This document shows positions 1-6,647 of a DNA stretch of 8,537 nt, piece by piece. The notes under the pieces were generated by a model. That model did no database searches. It was given only the letters and a program-made list of their open reading frames with translations, and was not told the DNA's origin. Numbering within the stretch: position 1 is the first letter of the stretch; every line of letters begins with the position of its first letter. Source of the stretch: Candidatus Brocadiia bacterium (GTDB taxonomy: Bacteria > Planctomycetota > PUPC01 > DSUN01). A program made the translations under genes and the position numbers. The stretch is taken from positions 1-8,537 of the forward strand of contig JADHXT010000128.1 of NCBI GenBank assembly GCA_016782825.1, read 5' to 3'.

Positions 1-1
1 C

Positions 2-1873
2 AGCCAGTTGGCGTCGCTGGTGCCGTTGGCCCCCACCGGCTGGGCCGACCGATGGCTCATCCTGACGAACTACGAGGAGATCGCGTGCGAGCTGGCGCGT
101 GCAGCGGCCGCGGCAGGCGGCATGGCCCTGTGCGTCCCCGCGGCCGCGGCCGTCGCCGCCCTGCTCCACGGCAAGCGGGCGAAGGCCGAAGCCGAACGCG
201 TGCCTCGTGTCTCGATACGCCCCCGGCTCCCCCTGCGCCCTCTCCTTGCCGTCTTGGCCTGCCTGGCCGTGGCGGGCCTGGCCGACGAGCTGACCCTGCG
301 GAGCTATTGCGGCGGCCCCGGCCGCACCGCGCACGAAACCTCAGGTCGCGTGGTCGCCTTCGACCGGCCCGCTGTCGAGCCCTCCGCCCGATCGAACGAT
401 CCACACGACAGGACATTCTTCCGCTCCCAGCCCGTCGTGCTGCAGCCCTACTTCGGGCCTCACGCCGGCCACCTGCTGCCCGCCCGACTCATCCTGGGGC
501 CAAACCCTTCGCACCACCTGCTTCTGCGGCCCGACTCGGCCGTGCACCTCTCGGTGGACGGCGACGCCGGCGCCACCGATGTGAAGCTCTACAAGCCTCC
601 GCTGCGTTACCGATGGGGCCTGGTGGCCATGCTGGTCACCGCGGTGATGTTGGTGGCGGCCGGTGGACGTGCGGGAGTGCGGGTGCTGCTGGTCATGGCC
701 GGCGCGGCCGCGGTGATGCTGGGCGTGCTGCTCCCGCTCCTCGCCCGAGGCTATCCGCCGTTGCCCGTGGCCGCGGGGTGTTGCGCCGGGATGCTCGTGG
801 CGGTGTTTGCCATCACAGGCTCGGTGGGCAGGAAGGCCTTCGCTGCGATGCTGGGATCCGCGGTCGGCATCGCGCTGGCCGCCGGCCTCCTGCTGTTCTC
901 AAACTGGTGGCTGGACATTACCGGCACCCAGTCCGTGCCGGCCCATCTGCTGGAGTGGCTCGGCGACAAGCTTCACGTGGCCTACGACCATGCGGGCCTT
1001 CTCGCGGCCAGCCTTCTCGTGGCGCTGGTCGGCCTCATGATGGACACCGCTGTCACCGTTGCCGCCGGCGTGGCACAGGTGTGCGCCGCGCGGGCCGACG
1101 TCTCCCGTCGCGAAGCCGCCGCGGCGGGCCTGAGCATTTCGCGCGACGTGGTGGGCACCATGATCCTCACGCTCCTGTTTGCGTTCGTGGGCCTGCGCCT
1201 GCCGGCGTTCCTGCTCCCCTCCGCTCTTGGCCTCTCGCCGGCCGAGCTGATCAACTCCGAGGCGGGGGCCTCGCAGATTCTCCAGGCCCTGGTCGGCTCG
1301 ATCGCGCTGGCGAGCACCGGCCCCGCAGCGGCCATCGCGGCAGCGTTGCTGATGGCCGGAAGGGCGCCCCAGGCGACGAGGCCGAACAGGGCTTCCCTGT
1401 GGCGACCCGCGCGGGCCATCGTGGCGGTCCTGGCCATCGTGGGCATCGCCGCAGGAGGCGGCGCCTGGTGGACTCTCCGACAGAAGCGGCTGTCGCAGGC
1501 CGTCCTGCCGCCGCTGCCCGGTGAGGTGGACGCGCTGATCGCAGACGCCGCCCACGCGCGCCGGCAACGGGAGTTTGGCCATGCCCTGCTCGCTCTCTGG
1601 AAGGCGCGCGACCGCGGTCCGCACGACCCGCGCACCCGCGTGGAGCTCGCCTACACGTACATGGGCCGCGGCTGGGCCATGCACGCCGAGCGCGAGATCC
1701 AGGGGGCCCTCGATGCGGGAGCGGACGACACCATGGCCCACTACGTCGCCGGCGTGGTGTATGCCTGGACCGGGAAACTCGACAAGGCAGAGCGCCATCT
1801 GCGTCGTGCCATCGTGTTGGACCCAGGAAACGCTCCCGCACGCGACGCCGTCAAGCGCCTCTTCGGCCCGTGA
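2..1873 (+). CDS. YibE/F-like multipass membrane protein with C-terminal TPR domain (5' end probably outside window)
   Basis: Residue numbers count from the TTG at 8. This is an inner-membrane protein of the YibE/F-like family, whose biochemical role is not established. Likely membrane segments are near 34-53, 78-94, 203-219, 224-246, 252-270, 277-298, 329-345, 381-397, 422-449 and 468-486. A soluble loop (about 98-198) sits between segments two and three, as in YibE. Family signatures are MMDTAVTVAAG (344-354), SISRDVVGTM (376-385) and ELINSEAGASQIL (413-425), followed by a GSIALA helix. After the last helix, residues 505-621 form TPR-type helical repeats, the best being AHYVAGVVYAWTGKLDKAE (577-595). 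A TPR tail is not part of ordinary YibE/F proteins. The frame is open to the window edge and no ribosome binding site precedes the TTG at 8, so I treat the 5' end as partial. An internal ATG at 122 would remove part of the N-terminal hydrophobic region. The gene converges on the muramidase gene. The family call is firm; the transported substrate, if any, is unknown. Confidence 0.85.
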   Translation, partial: SQLASLVPLAPTGWADRWLILTNYEEIACELARAAAAAGGMALCVPAAAAVAALLHGKRAKAEAERVPRVSIRPRLPLRPLLAVLACLAVAGLADELTLRSYCGGPGRTAHETSGRVVAFDRPAVEPSARSNDPHDRTFFRSQPVVLQPYFGPHAGHLLPARLILGPNPSHHLLLRPDSAVHLSVDGDAGATDVKLYKPPLRYRWGLVAMLVTAVMLVAAGGRAGVRVLLVMAGAAAVMLGVLLPLLARGYPPLPVAAGCCAGMLVAVFAITGSVGRKAFAAMLGSAVGIALAAGLLLFSNWWLDITGTQSVPAHLLEWLGDKLHVAYDHAGLLAASLLVALVGLMMDTAVTVAAGVAQVCAARADVSRREAAAAGLSISRDVVGTMILTLLFAFVGLRLPAFLLPSALGLSPAELINSEAGASQILQALVGSIALASTGPAAAIAAALLMAGRAPQATRPNRASLWRPARAIVAVLAIVGIAAGGGAWWTLRQKRLSQAVLPPLPGEVDALIADAAHARRQREFGHALLALWKARDRGPHDPRTRVELAYTYMGRGWAMHAEREIQGALDAGADDTMAHYVAGVVYAWTGKLDKAERHLRRAIVLDPGNAPARDAVKRLFGP

Positions 1874-1888
1874 GGACTCGGCTACGTC

Positions 1889-1924
1889 CGCCGGCGTTCA
1901 GCGGTAGAGCAGGTGCCGCCGGCG
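1889..1924. repeat. Repeated palindrome CGCCGGCG at the convergent gene junction
   Basis: The 8-base palindrome CGCCGGCG occurs at 1889-1896, between the two convergent stop codons, and again at 1917-1924, inside the last codons of the muramidase gene. The two copies could pair as an 8-base GC stem with a 20-base loop. There is no U-tract on either side, so it is not a convincing intrinsic terminator. Such words also arise by chance in DNA this GC-rich. The rest of the 24-base gap (1874-1897) shows nothing else. Confidence 0.2.
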
Positions 1925-3205
1925 CTTGACCTCGAACTGTCGCAGCGGCTCGGTCCATGCCTCACTCACGGCCGACGGGGCCTTCGCGCTCGTCCACACT
2001 CGGTGGGTCTCGGCGTTGCGGATCATGTTCAGCACAGCGTCGTGGTCGAATGCCTTGCCGAAGAGATGCCGGAGGTGCCACGCCAGTGCCATTCCAGCCT
2101 CTGCGGGCCTGACCCGCTCGCGATCGGTCACGGTGATGAACACGCCACCACACCGCTGTCCCTTGTGCTTCGAGGCCGTCGGGGTGAAGACGATGGGCGC
2201 AAACCGCAGTCCAGGCAGCGCCGCCGCATTGAGCGCCGCGGCCAACGTGCGGTGGCCGCCGCGTGAGGGGTCGATCCAGGGCGCGCCGAACCGCTCGAAG
2301 GGCTGGTCCGTCCCGCGTCCCACAGAGAGGTTCGACGCTTCCAACTGCCCCACAGCCGGGTAGAGCAGTGCTTGCGTCGGGTTGCGCATGTTGGGCGATG
2401 GATTCACCCACGTCAGGCCCGTCTCGTCCCACCACATCGAGCGTTTCCATCCCGCCATCGGCACCACCTGCAAGTCGCAGTCCACGCCGAACTCGTGCTT
2501 GAAGAGCCGAGCCAGCTCGCCGATGGTCATGCCGTGAATGAGCGGGATGGTCTGATAGGCCGTGAATGCCAGGCGGTCGGCGTCGGCCAAAGGGCCGGCG
2601 GCGCCAAGACGGGAGATGGGGTTCGGCCGGTCGAGCACCACGAACCGGAGCTTATGCTCGGCAGCCACCTCCATTGCGTAGCCCATGGTGGAGATGTAGG
2701 TGTAGAACCGCGTGCCGATGTCCTGGATGTCGAAGACGAGTGTGTCGATGCCGCGGAGCATCTCGGGCAACGGGCGGCGAGTCTTGCCGTAGAGGCTGTG
2801 GATTCTCAGACCGGTCCTGCGGTCCACCCCGTCCTTGATGTCGGCTTGATCGAGCAGGCCGCCGAGGCCATGTTCCGGGCTGAACAGGGCCACCAGCTTC
2901 GTGTCGGGCGCGTTGCGCAGCAGGTCGGCCGTGCGCCGGCCGAAACGGTCGACGCCCGTGTGGTTGGTGATGAGCCCGATGCGCAGGTTCCGCAACGACT
3001 TGAATTCCTCCCGCACGAGCACGTCGATGCCGGTGAGCACGGGGCCACCGTCGTCGCGCCCGGCTCGATGCACGCCGCCCGGACCCAGTCTCGGAGGCAC
3101 GCCCGTCACTTGCCCCGCGTCCAGGCCTCGCGCGGCGAAGGAGGCGAGCGCACCGATGACCGCACCGCACAGCAGCGCGAGGCAAGTGCCCTTCTGTGCT
3201 CTCAT
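1898..3205 (-). CDS. namZ: Secreted exo-beta-N-acetylmuramidase-like protein (DUF1343, GH171, NamZ family)
   Basis: Characterised NamZ proteins (for example Bacillus subtilis YbbC) release N-acetylmuramic acid from the non-reducing ends of peptidoglycan fragments. The 435-residue product has an N-terminal export signal (about 1-26) without a lipobox, then a low-complexity linker to about 57. The domain carries a dense set of family motifs: LITNHTGVDRFG (78-89), LFSPEHG (107-113), SLYGKTRRP (137-145), FDIQDIGTRFYTYISTMGY (158-176), DRPNPI (192-197), IHGMTIGELARLF (223-235), VNPSPNM (267-273) and SVGRGTDQPFE (294-304). It ends in the basic RRRHLLYR typical of the family, so it is full length. 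Glu111 in SPEHG and the aspartates of FDIQDIG are plausible catalytic acids by conservation only. The ATG at 3205 has GGAG 5 bases upstream. It is the last gene of the cluster, 40 bases after the SUMF1-domain gene. No NagZ-, amidase- or MurNAc-transport-like gene is visible beside it. The family call is firm; the substrate is inferred. Confidence 0.92.
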   Translation of the reverse strand: MRAQKGTCLALLCGAVIGALASFAARGLDAGQVTGVPPRLGPGGVHRAGRDDGGPVLTGIDVLVREEFKSLRNLRIGLITNHTGVDRFGRRTADLLRNAPDTKLVALFSPEHGLGGLLDQADIKDGVDRRTGLRIHSLYGKTRRPLPEMLRGIDTLVFDIQDIGTRFYTYISTMGYAMEVAAEHKLRFVVLDRPNPISRLGAAGPLADADRLAFTAYQTIPLIHGMTIGELARLFKHEFGVDCDLQVVPMAGWKRSMWWDETGLTWVNPSPNMRNPTQALLYPAVGQLEASNLSVGRGTDQPFERFGAPWIDPSRGGHRTLAAALNAAALPGLRFAPIVFTPTASKHKGQRCGGVFITVTDRERVRPAEAGMALAWHLRHLFGKAFDHDAVLNMIRNAETHRVWTSAKAPSAVSEAWTEPLRQFEVKRRRHLLYR

Positions 3206-3208
3206 CTG

Positions 3209-3214
3209 CTCTCC
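3209..3214 (-). promoter_or_regulatory. Ribosome binding site of the muramidase gene
   Basis: On the - strand GGAGAG precedes the ATG at 3205, with GGAG 5 bases from the start codon. It supports the ATG that opens directly into the signal peptide. Confidence 0.6.
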
Positions 3215-3245
3215 GTCGTCTCAGTTGGCCGGCCACGCCCGCAGT

Positions 3246-4292
3246 CTACCCGGCCCCCGACTGTCGCGCAACACCCACGCCCGCAGGCAGAGGGCCCGAG
3301 CCGTGCGGCCTTGGTGGGACTGGCGCATATCGACCGGCTCGGATAGTCTTCTCTGTATCAGGTCCGTCTGCCGGACGCCACTCCCCCGGCGAGCCGGTGT
3401 CGGATAACGGCTGCGATGTGAACGTCGGCTGAGGAGCGCGGCGGACGCAGCGGAAGCCGTAGGTTTCGGCACCGAAGCAGACGCCGGCGAAGGCGGGCGT
3501 CTCGCTGTGGCGGGCGGCCGAGCGGCAGCGTTCGGCGCTGTACTTCCAGCAGCCGCCGCGGAGGGCACAGGTGTCGCCGGTTTCGGGGCCGCGAGGGCTA
3601 TCGGCCGGGCTTTTCTGGTAGTAGGCTTCGTCGTAGCGGTCGTGGCACCATTCCCACACGTTGCCGTGCATGTCGTAGAGTCCCCAGAGATTCGGTCGCT
3701 TCTGCTTCACCGGGTGAGTGGTCTTGGCCGCGTTGCCGCTGAACCAGGCGTATTCACCGAGGCGGGCAGCGTCGTTGCCGAAGGCGTATCTGTCGGCCGC
3801 TCCCGCTCGGCAGGCATACTCCCATTCGGCTTCGGTGGGAAGGCGGTATCCGCTGGCGGCGAAGTTGCACCGGTAGGAGCGGTCGTAGCACGGTTCGAGG
3901 CCCTCCTTGAAGGAGCGCATGTTGCAGTAGTCGGCGGCGTCGCGCCAACTGACGCAGTCCACGGGATGGTCCGGGCCGGCGAAACGCGAGCGGTTCTTCC
4001 TCAGGAGCGCCTGGTAGTCGCGTTGGGTCACCTCGTGCTCGTCCATGCAGAAGGCAGCGACGTGCACCTTGTGGGCCGGGCGCTCGTCGTCCTCGCCGCG
4101 GTCGTCTCCCATGAGGAAATCGCCCGCGGGGATGAGGGCCATGCGGATGCCCGTCTTCGTCGTGATCTTCTCGAGCGGCCCGGCCCGAGCCCGAGCCGGC
4201 GGGCCGGCGGTGTCGGCCTGCTCGCAGCCTGTGATGAAAAGGCACGCGAGAAGCGGCGGGATGAGCAGGCCACGGCAGAGTCGCTCAGCCAT
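3246..4292 (-). CDS. SUMF1/FGE-domain lipoprotein lacking the FGE cysteine pair
   Basis: Residues are numbered from the TTG at 4295; starting at the ATG at 4292 subtracts one. The N-terminus is a lipoprotein signal with lipobox ITGC (21-24), so Cys24 is probably lipidated and the protein membrane-anchored on the outer side. Residues 45-286 form a formylglycine-generating-enzyme/SUMF1 fold, with IPAGDFLMG (55-63), DEHEVTQRDY (85-94), YRLPTEAEWEYACRAG (150-165), LYDMHGNVWEW (206-216), RGGCW (246-250), ERCRSAAR (255-262) and YGFRC (279-283). True FGE has two catalytic cysteines in a longer segment, GGSYxC(4)C followed by RxR; here the segment is shorter and lacks that pair, so sulfatase activation is unlikely. 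A binding or structural role is more plausible. Residues 287-349 are a proline- and glycine-rich tail outside the domain with weak coding bias. It lies 23 bases after protein B and 40 before the muramidase. The domain call is firm; the function is not known. Confidence 0.88.
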   Translation of the reverse strand: MAERLCRGLLIPPLLACLFITGCEQADTAGPPARARAGPLEKITTKTGIRMALIPAGDFLMGDDRGEDDERPAHKVHVAAFCMDEHEVTQRDYQALLRKNRSRFAGPDHPVDCVSWRDAADYCNMRSFKEGLEPCYDRSYRCNFAASGYRLPTEAEWEYACRAGAADRYAFGNDAARLGEYAWFSGNAAKTTHPVKQKRPNLWGLYDMHGNVWEWCHDRYDEAYYQKSPADSPRGPETGDTCALRGGCWKYSAERCRSAARHSETPAFAGVCFGAETYGFRCVRRAPQPTFTSQPLSDTGSPGEWRPADGPDTEKTIRAGRYAPVPPRPHGSGPLPAGVGVARQSGAG

Positions 4293-4301
4293 CAAGCTCG
4301 G

Positions 4302-4307
4302 CCTCCT
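4302..4307 (-). promoter_or_regulatory. Strong Shine-Dalgarno before a TTG-ATG double start
   Basis: A perfect AGGAGG on the - strand lies 6 bases before the TTG at 4295 and 9 bases before the adjacent in-frame ATG at 4292. Spacing fits either start. The ATG is preferred as the stronger codon; the difference is one residue. Confidence 0.7.
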
Positions 4308-4315
4308 GGTGGCAC

Positions 4316-6631
4316 TCAGTGCCGGGGGGCTTCATAGTGGGTCGGGTTGCGGAGGATGGCATGGGTGCGGCGCCGGATCTCCGTGACGATCGGCGCCATG
4401 CGCGGGTCGGCAGCCACGACAAGGGCGGCCCGCTGCCGCAGCCGCTTGACGACCATGCGGCACTCGCCCACAAGCTCGTCCTGGTTGCCGCCGACCGTCA
4501 CGATGGCGCCCGTGATCGCCTTGCACTTCTTCAGGGCGTCCGGGCCGTCGTAGTCGATGAGGGTCGTGCGGAACTTCTCGGTCAATGCAGCCACGTGTGC
4601 CGGCGTTTTGATCTTGTCCTTCCTGGCGGCTTTTCGGGCGTCGAGCTCGCGGAGGAGCTGCTCGAGGTCGCCCAGAGGCTTCGCCAGGTCGGGATGCGCC
4701 TTCTTCTGCTCGCCGAGGTACTCGAGCATCTCGTGGCCGAAGGCAACGTAGTCCTCGATCCGGCCGCGAATGTGGTTGACGAAGGCCATGACGTCGTCGA
4801 GCGCGCGCTCGATCTCGGCCTTCTTGCCTTCTTGTTGCCGTTTCGCGTAGATGCCGTTGAGCAGATCTCGTGTGGCACACGTGGGGCGTCCCTTGAGGGC
4901 TTCGCCGTGGGCCTCGACGTCGAGGATGTATTCGCACGGGCCGACGCCAAGCGTGCCGCGCACGATGTCCACCACGGTGAAGGCGTCGAGCGGGGTCTCG
5001 CGCACGCGGTTGATGGGGTAGAGGATGGCCGGCCCGTCGAAGCGGTTCTTCTTGCTCAAGGGTTGGAGGTAGGCCCGTCCGCGCGTGTCGATCCAGCAGG
5101 GGTAGAGGAACCTGCCGAGGACGGTTGTCCAGCGCTTGCGGTCCGATCCGAGGGTCTGTGGCGGCCCAAACCAGCCGGGCCGGAGGTACCGGCTGTTGCG
5201 CTGCTGAAGGGCCATCTCCCAACTGTCCGTCAGACCGTTGTCGCGCCGCCAGTCCACGCGCCACATGGCTGCGAAGGGCCTTTGCCATGCCAGGGGGAGC
5301 ACTTTTCCTGCGTCGGCTTGGGCCACGTCGCGCGCGTGCCAGACGCCGGCGCCCTCCAGGACGGCCGTCCACACTTTGCCCTTCTTGCCGAAGGGGATCG
5401 TGGACGTGGTGATCCGGCGTTGCGCCGCTGCGCCCGACAGCTCGATCTGGATGTCCTGATCGCGGGAGTTCCACACGCTCATCACGATGGCTTCTCCGCT
5501 GCCGATCATGTGGAGAAGCAAGTTCTCGCTCGGCAGCTCGGCCCTCGACACAGGGAGCGCCGTGGCATCGGCGACGATGTCGTCGGCAAAGAAATCGGGC
5601 AGGATGGCGAATCGGCAGGGCGCGCTCACGCGCAGACTGGTGGTGCCGGCGCGCGGCTCGGTGGCGACGAACACCTGGCCGATGTTCAGGCGATGGCGCA
5701 GCACGAACGAGGCGCCGTCTGGCGTCCGATACGTGGCATCCACCGCGGCCGCCGACTCGTCGTTGTCCACCACCTGGACGGCGGCGATTCGGACGTCCGG
5801 CGCGGGAGCGATGGTCGCCCGAAGGTTGGTCCCTGTGCTGCTGTAGGCATACAGTTCAGCGCCGGGGGCCTCGCGGCGCAGCACCAGAGCCAGCCGCCCG
5901 TTCGTGATGACGCAATGGCCGACAAAGCGGTGACCGGGCGCGTCGTCCTCGAGCTTTTTCCAGGCGGGCCGCGTGGCGAGGGTCTTCGGGCTGATCCCGG
6001 CCGAGGAGCGCGCCGTGTCGAACATCTCGACGGCCTGGGACACAGGCAGCCGCGCGCCCATCGTCCGCCATCGCTCGTACGGGATGTAGGTGCCCTCGTA
6101 GAGGCGGAACATGTCCGCGAGGTAGCCGCAGTCGGGCTGGGTGCAGCTCAGGTAGGCGAACCAGCCTTGCGGGAAGTCCTTCTCGACCTTGAAGGTCACG
6201 TGGAGCTCGGTCCACTCGTCCTGGGTGAGGGTGAAGATGCGGCTCTTTGCCGCTCTGTCCCAGGGCTTGGCTCGGCGCTCGATCTGGAGGTCGGCCTTCA
6301 CCGGCCCGCCGACGCTCCTGGCCAGGACGGCGAACGTGTAGGTGCGGCCCTTGTCGCCGGCCTCGAGGGTCTGGCCGAACTGGGTGCCCCAGTCGGCCAC
6401 CTTGCCGATCGTCACCTGCGCGCAGCGGCGCCCGTCGCAGGCGTCGCCATCGGCCGCCGCGAAGCGCGCGGCGGTGGCCCCGCCCCGGTCGAGCTTCCAG
6501 TAGCCTTTCCCCTGCTCGAAGCTCTCGTTGCCGAACAGGTTTTCCGGCCGCTGCGCAAAGACAGATGCACTCAGAAGAGCGGACAAGCAAGCCCAATAGA
6601 GGGTCAATCGCCGTCCAGCCGTTTGGCTCAC
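4316..6631 (-). CDS. Secreted protein B: CBM-like module plus conserved domain of unknown function, paralogue of protein A
   Basis: I do not recognise a named family for the main domain. The 771-residue product starts with a signal peptide ending near SASVFAQ (21-27). Residues 29-185 look like a carbohydrate-binding beta-sandwich of the CBM4/9 type: NESFEQGKGYW (35-45), a WGTQFGQTLEAG strand (81-92), LTQDEWTELHVTF (135-147) and a closing FRLYEGTY (175-182). Residues 215-575 are the domain shared with protein A, including PDFFADD (345-351), LPSEN (366-370), WTAVLEGAGVWHARDV (421-436) and RETPLDAF (544-551) followed by TLGVGPCEYILDVE (560-573). Residues 590-765 are mostly charged helices, also shared with A (CRMVVKRLRQ, 724-733). 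I chose the GTG at 6631 because it opens directly into the signal peptide, has AAAGGA 9 bases upstream and overlaps the stop of A as GTGA. The frame stays open further upstream to 7021, but that part is a shadow inside A. Binding of a glycan is inferred from the N-terminal module only; no catalytic centre is evident. Confidence 0.87.
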   Translation of the reverse strand: MSQTAGRRLTLYWACLSALLSASVFAQRPENLFGNESFEQGKGYWKLDRGGATAARFAAADGDACDGRRCAQVTIGKVADWGTQFGQTLEAGDKGRTYTFAVLARSVGGPVKADLQIERRAKPWDRAAKSRIFTLTQDEWTELHVTFKVEKDFPQGWFAYLSCTQPDCGYLADMFRLYEGTYIPYERWRTMGARLPVSQAVEMFDTARSSAGISPKTLATRPAWKKLEDDAPGHRFVGHCVITNGRLALVLRREAPGAELYAYSSTGTNLRATIAPAPDVRIAAVQVVDNDESAAAVDATYRTPDGASFVLRHRLNIGQVFVATEPRAGTTSLRVSAPCRFAILPDFFADDIVADATALPVSRAELPSENLLLHMIGSGEAIVMSVWNSRDQDIQIELSGAAAQRRITTSTIPFGKKGKVWTAVLEGAGVWHARDVAQADAGKVLPLAWQRPFAAMWRVDWRRDNGLTDSWEMALQQRNSRYLRPGWFGPPQTLGSDRKRWTTVLGRFLYPCWIDTRGRAYLQPLSKKNRFDGPAILYPINRVRETPLDAFTVVDIVRGTLGVGPCEYILDVEAHGEALKGRPTCATRDLLNGIYAKRQQEGKKAEIERALDDVMAFVNHIRGRIEDYVAFGHEMLEYLGEQKKAHPDLAKPLGDLEQLLRELDARKAARKDKIKTPAHVAALTEKFRTTLIDYDGPDALKKCKAITGAIVTVGGNQDELVGECRMVVKRLRQRAALVVAADPRMAPIVTEIRRRTHAILRNPTHYEAPRH

Positions 6632-6647
6632 GGGGTGGGTTCCTTTC
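6628..6647 (-). promoter_or_regulatory. GTGA stop-start overlap with ribosome binding site (translational coupling of A and B)
   Basis: The TGA stop of protein A (6630-6628) overlaps the GTG start of protein B (6631-6629) in the sequence GTGA. GAAAGGA at 6647-6641 on the - strand provides a Shine-Dalgarno site 9 bases from the start, inside the last codons of A. This layout suggests coupled translation and matched amounts of the two paralogues. Confidence 0.75.

Noticed and set aside
52..1524. A 490-codon + strand frame overlapping the YibE/F gene, and a 299-codon - strand frame at 899-1798
   Set aside because: Their translations are Arg/Gly/Pro-rich, with none of the hydrophobic segments or motifs seen in the frame starting before base 8.
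2372..3346. A 324-codon + strand frame opposite the muramidase gene
   Set aside because: The - strand frame carries the complete set of DUF1343 motifs; this one is its antisense shadow.
3246..4292. Annotation as an active formylglycine-generating enzyme
   Set aside because: The catalytic cysteine pair is absent and no sulfatase is present in the window.
3507..4337. A 276-codon + strand frame opposite the SUMF1-domain gene
   Set aside because: It is an antisense shadow; the - strand frame has a lipobox and the full SUMF1 fold signature.
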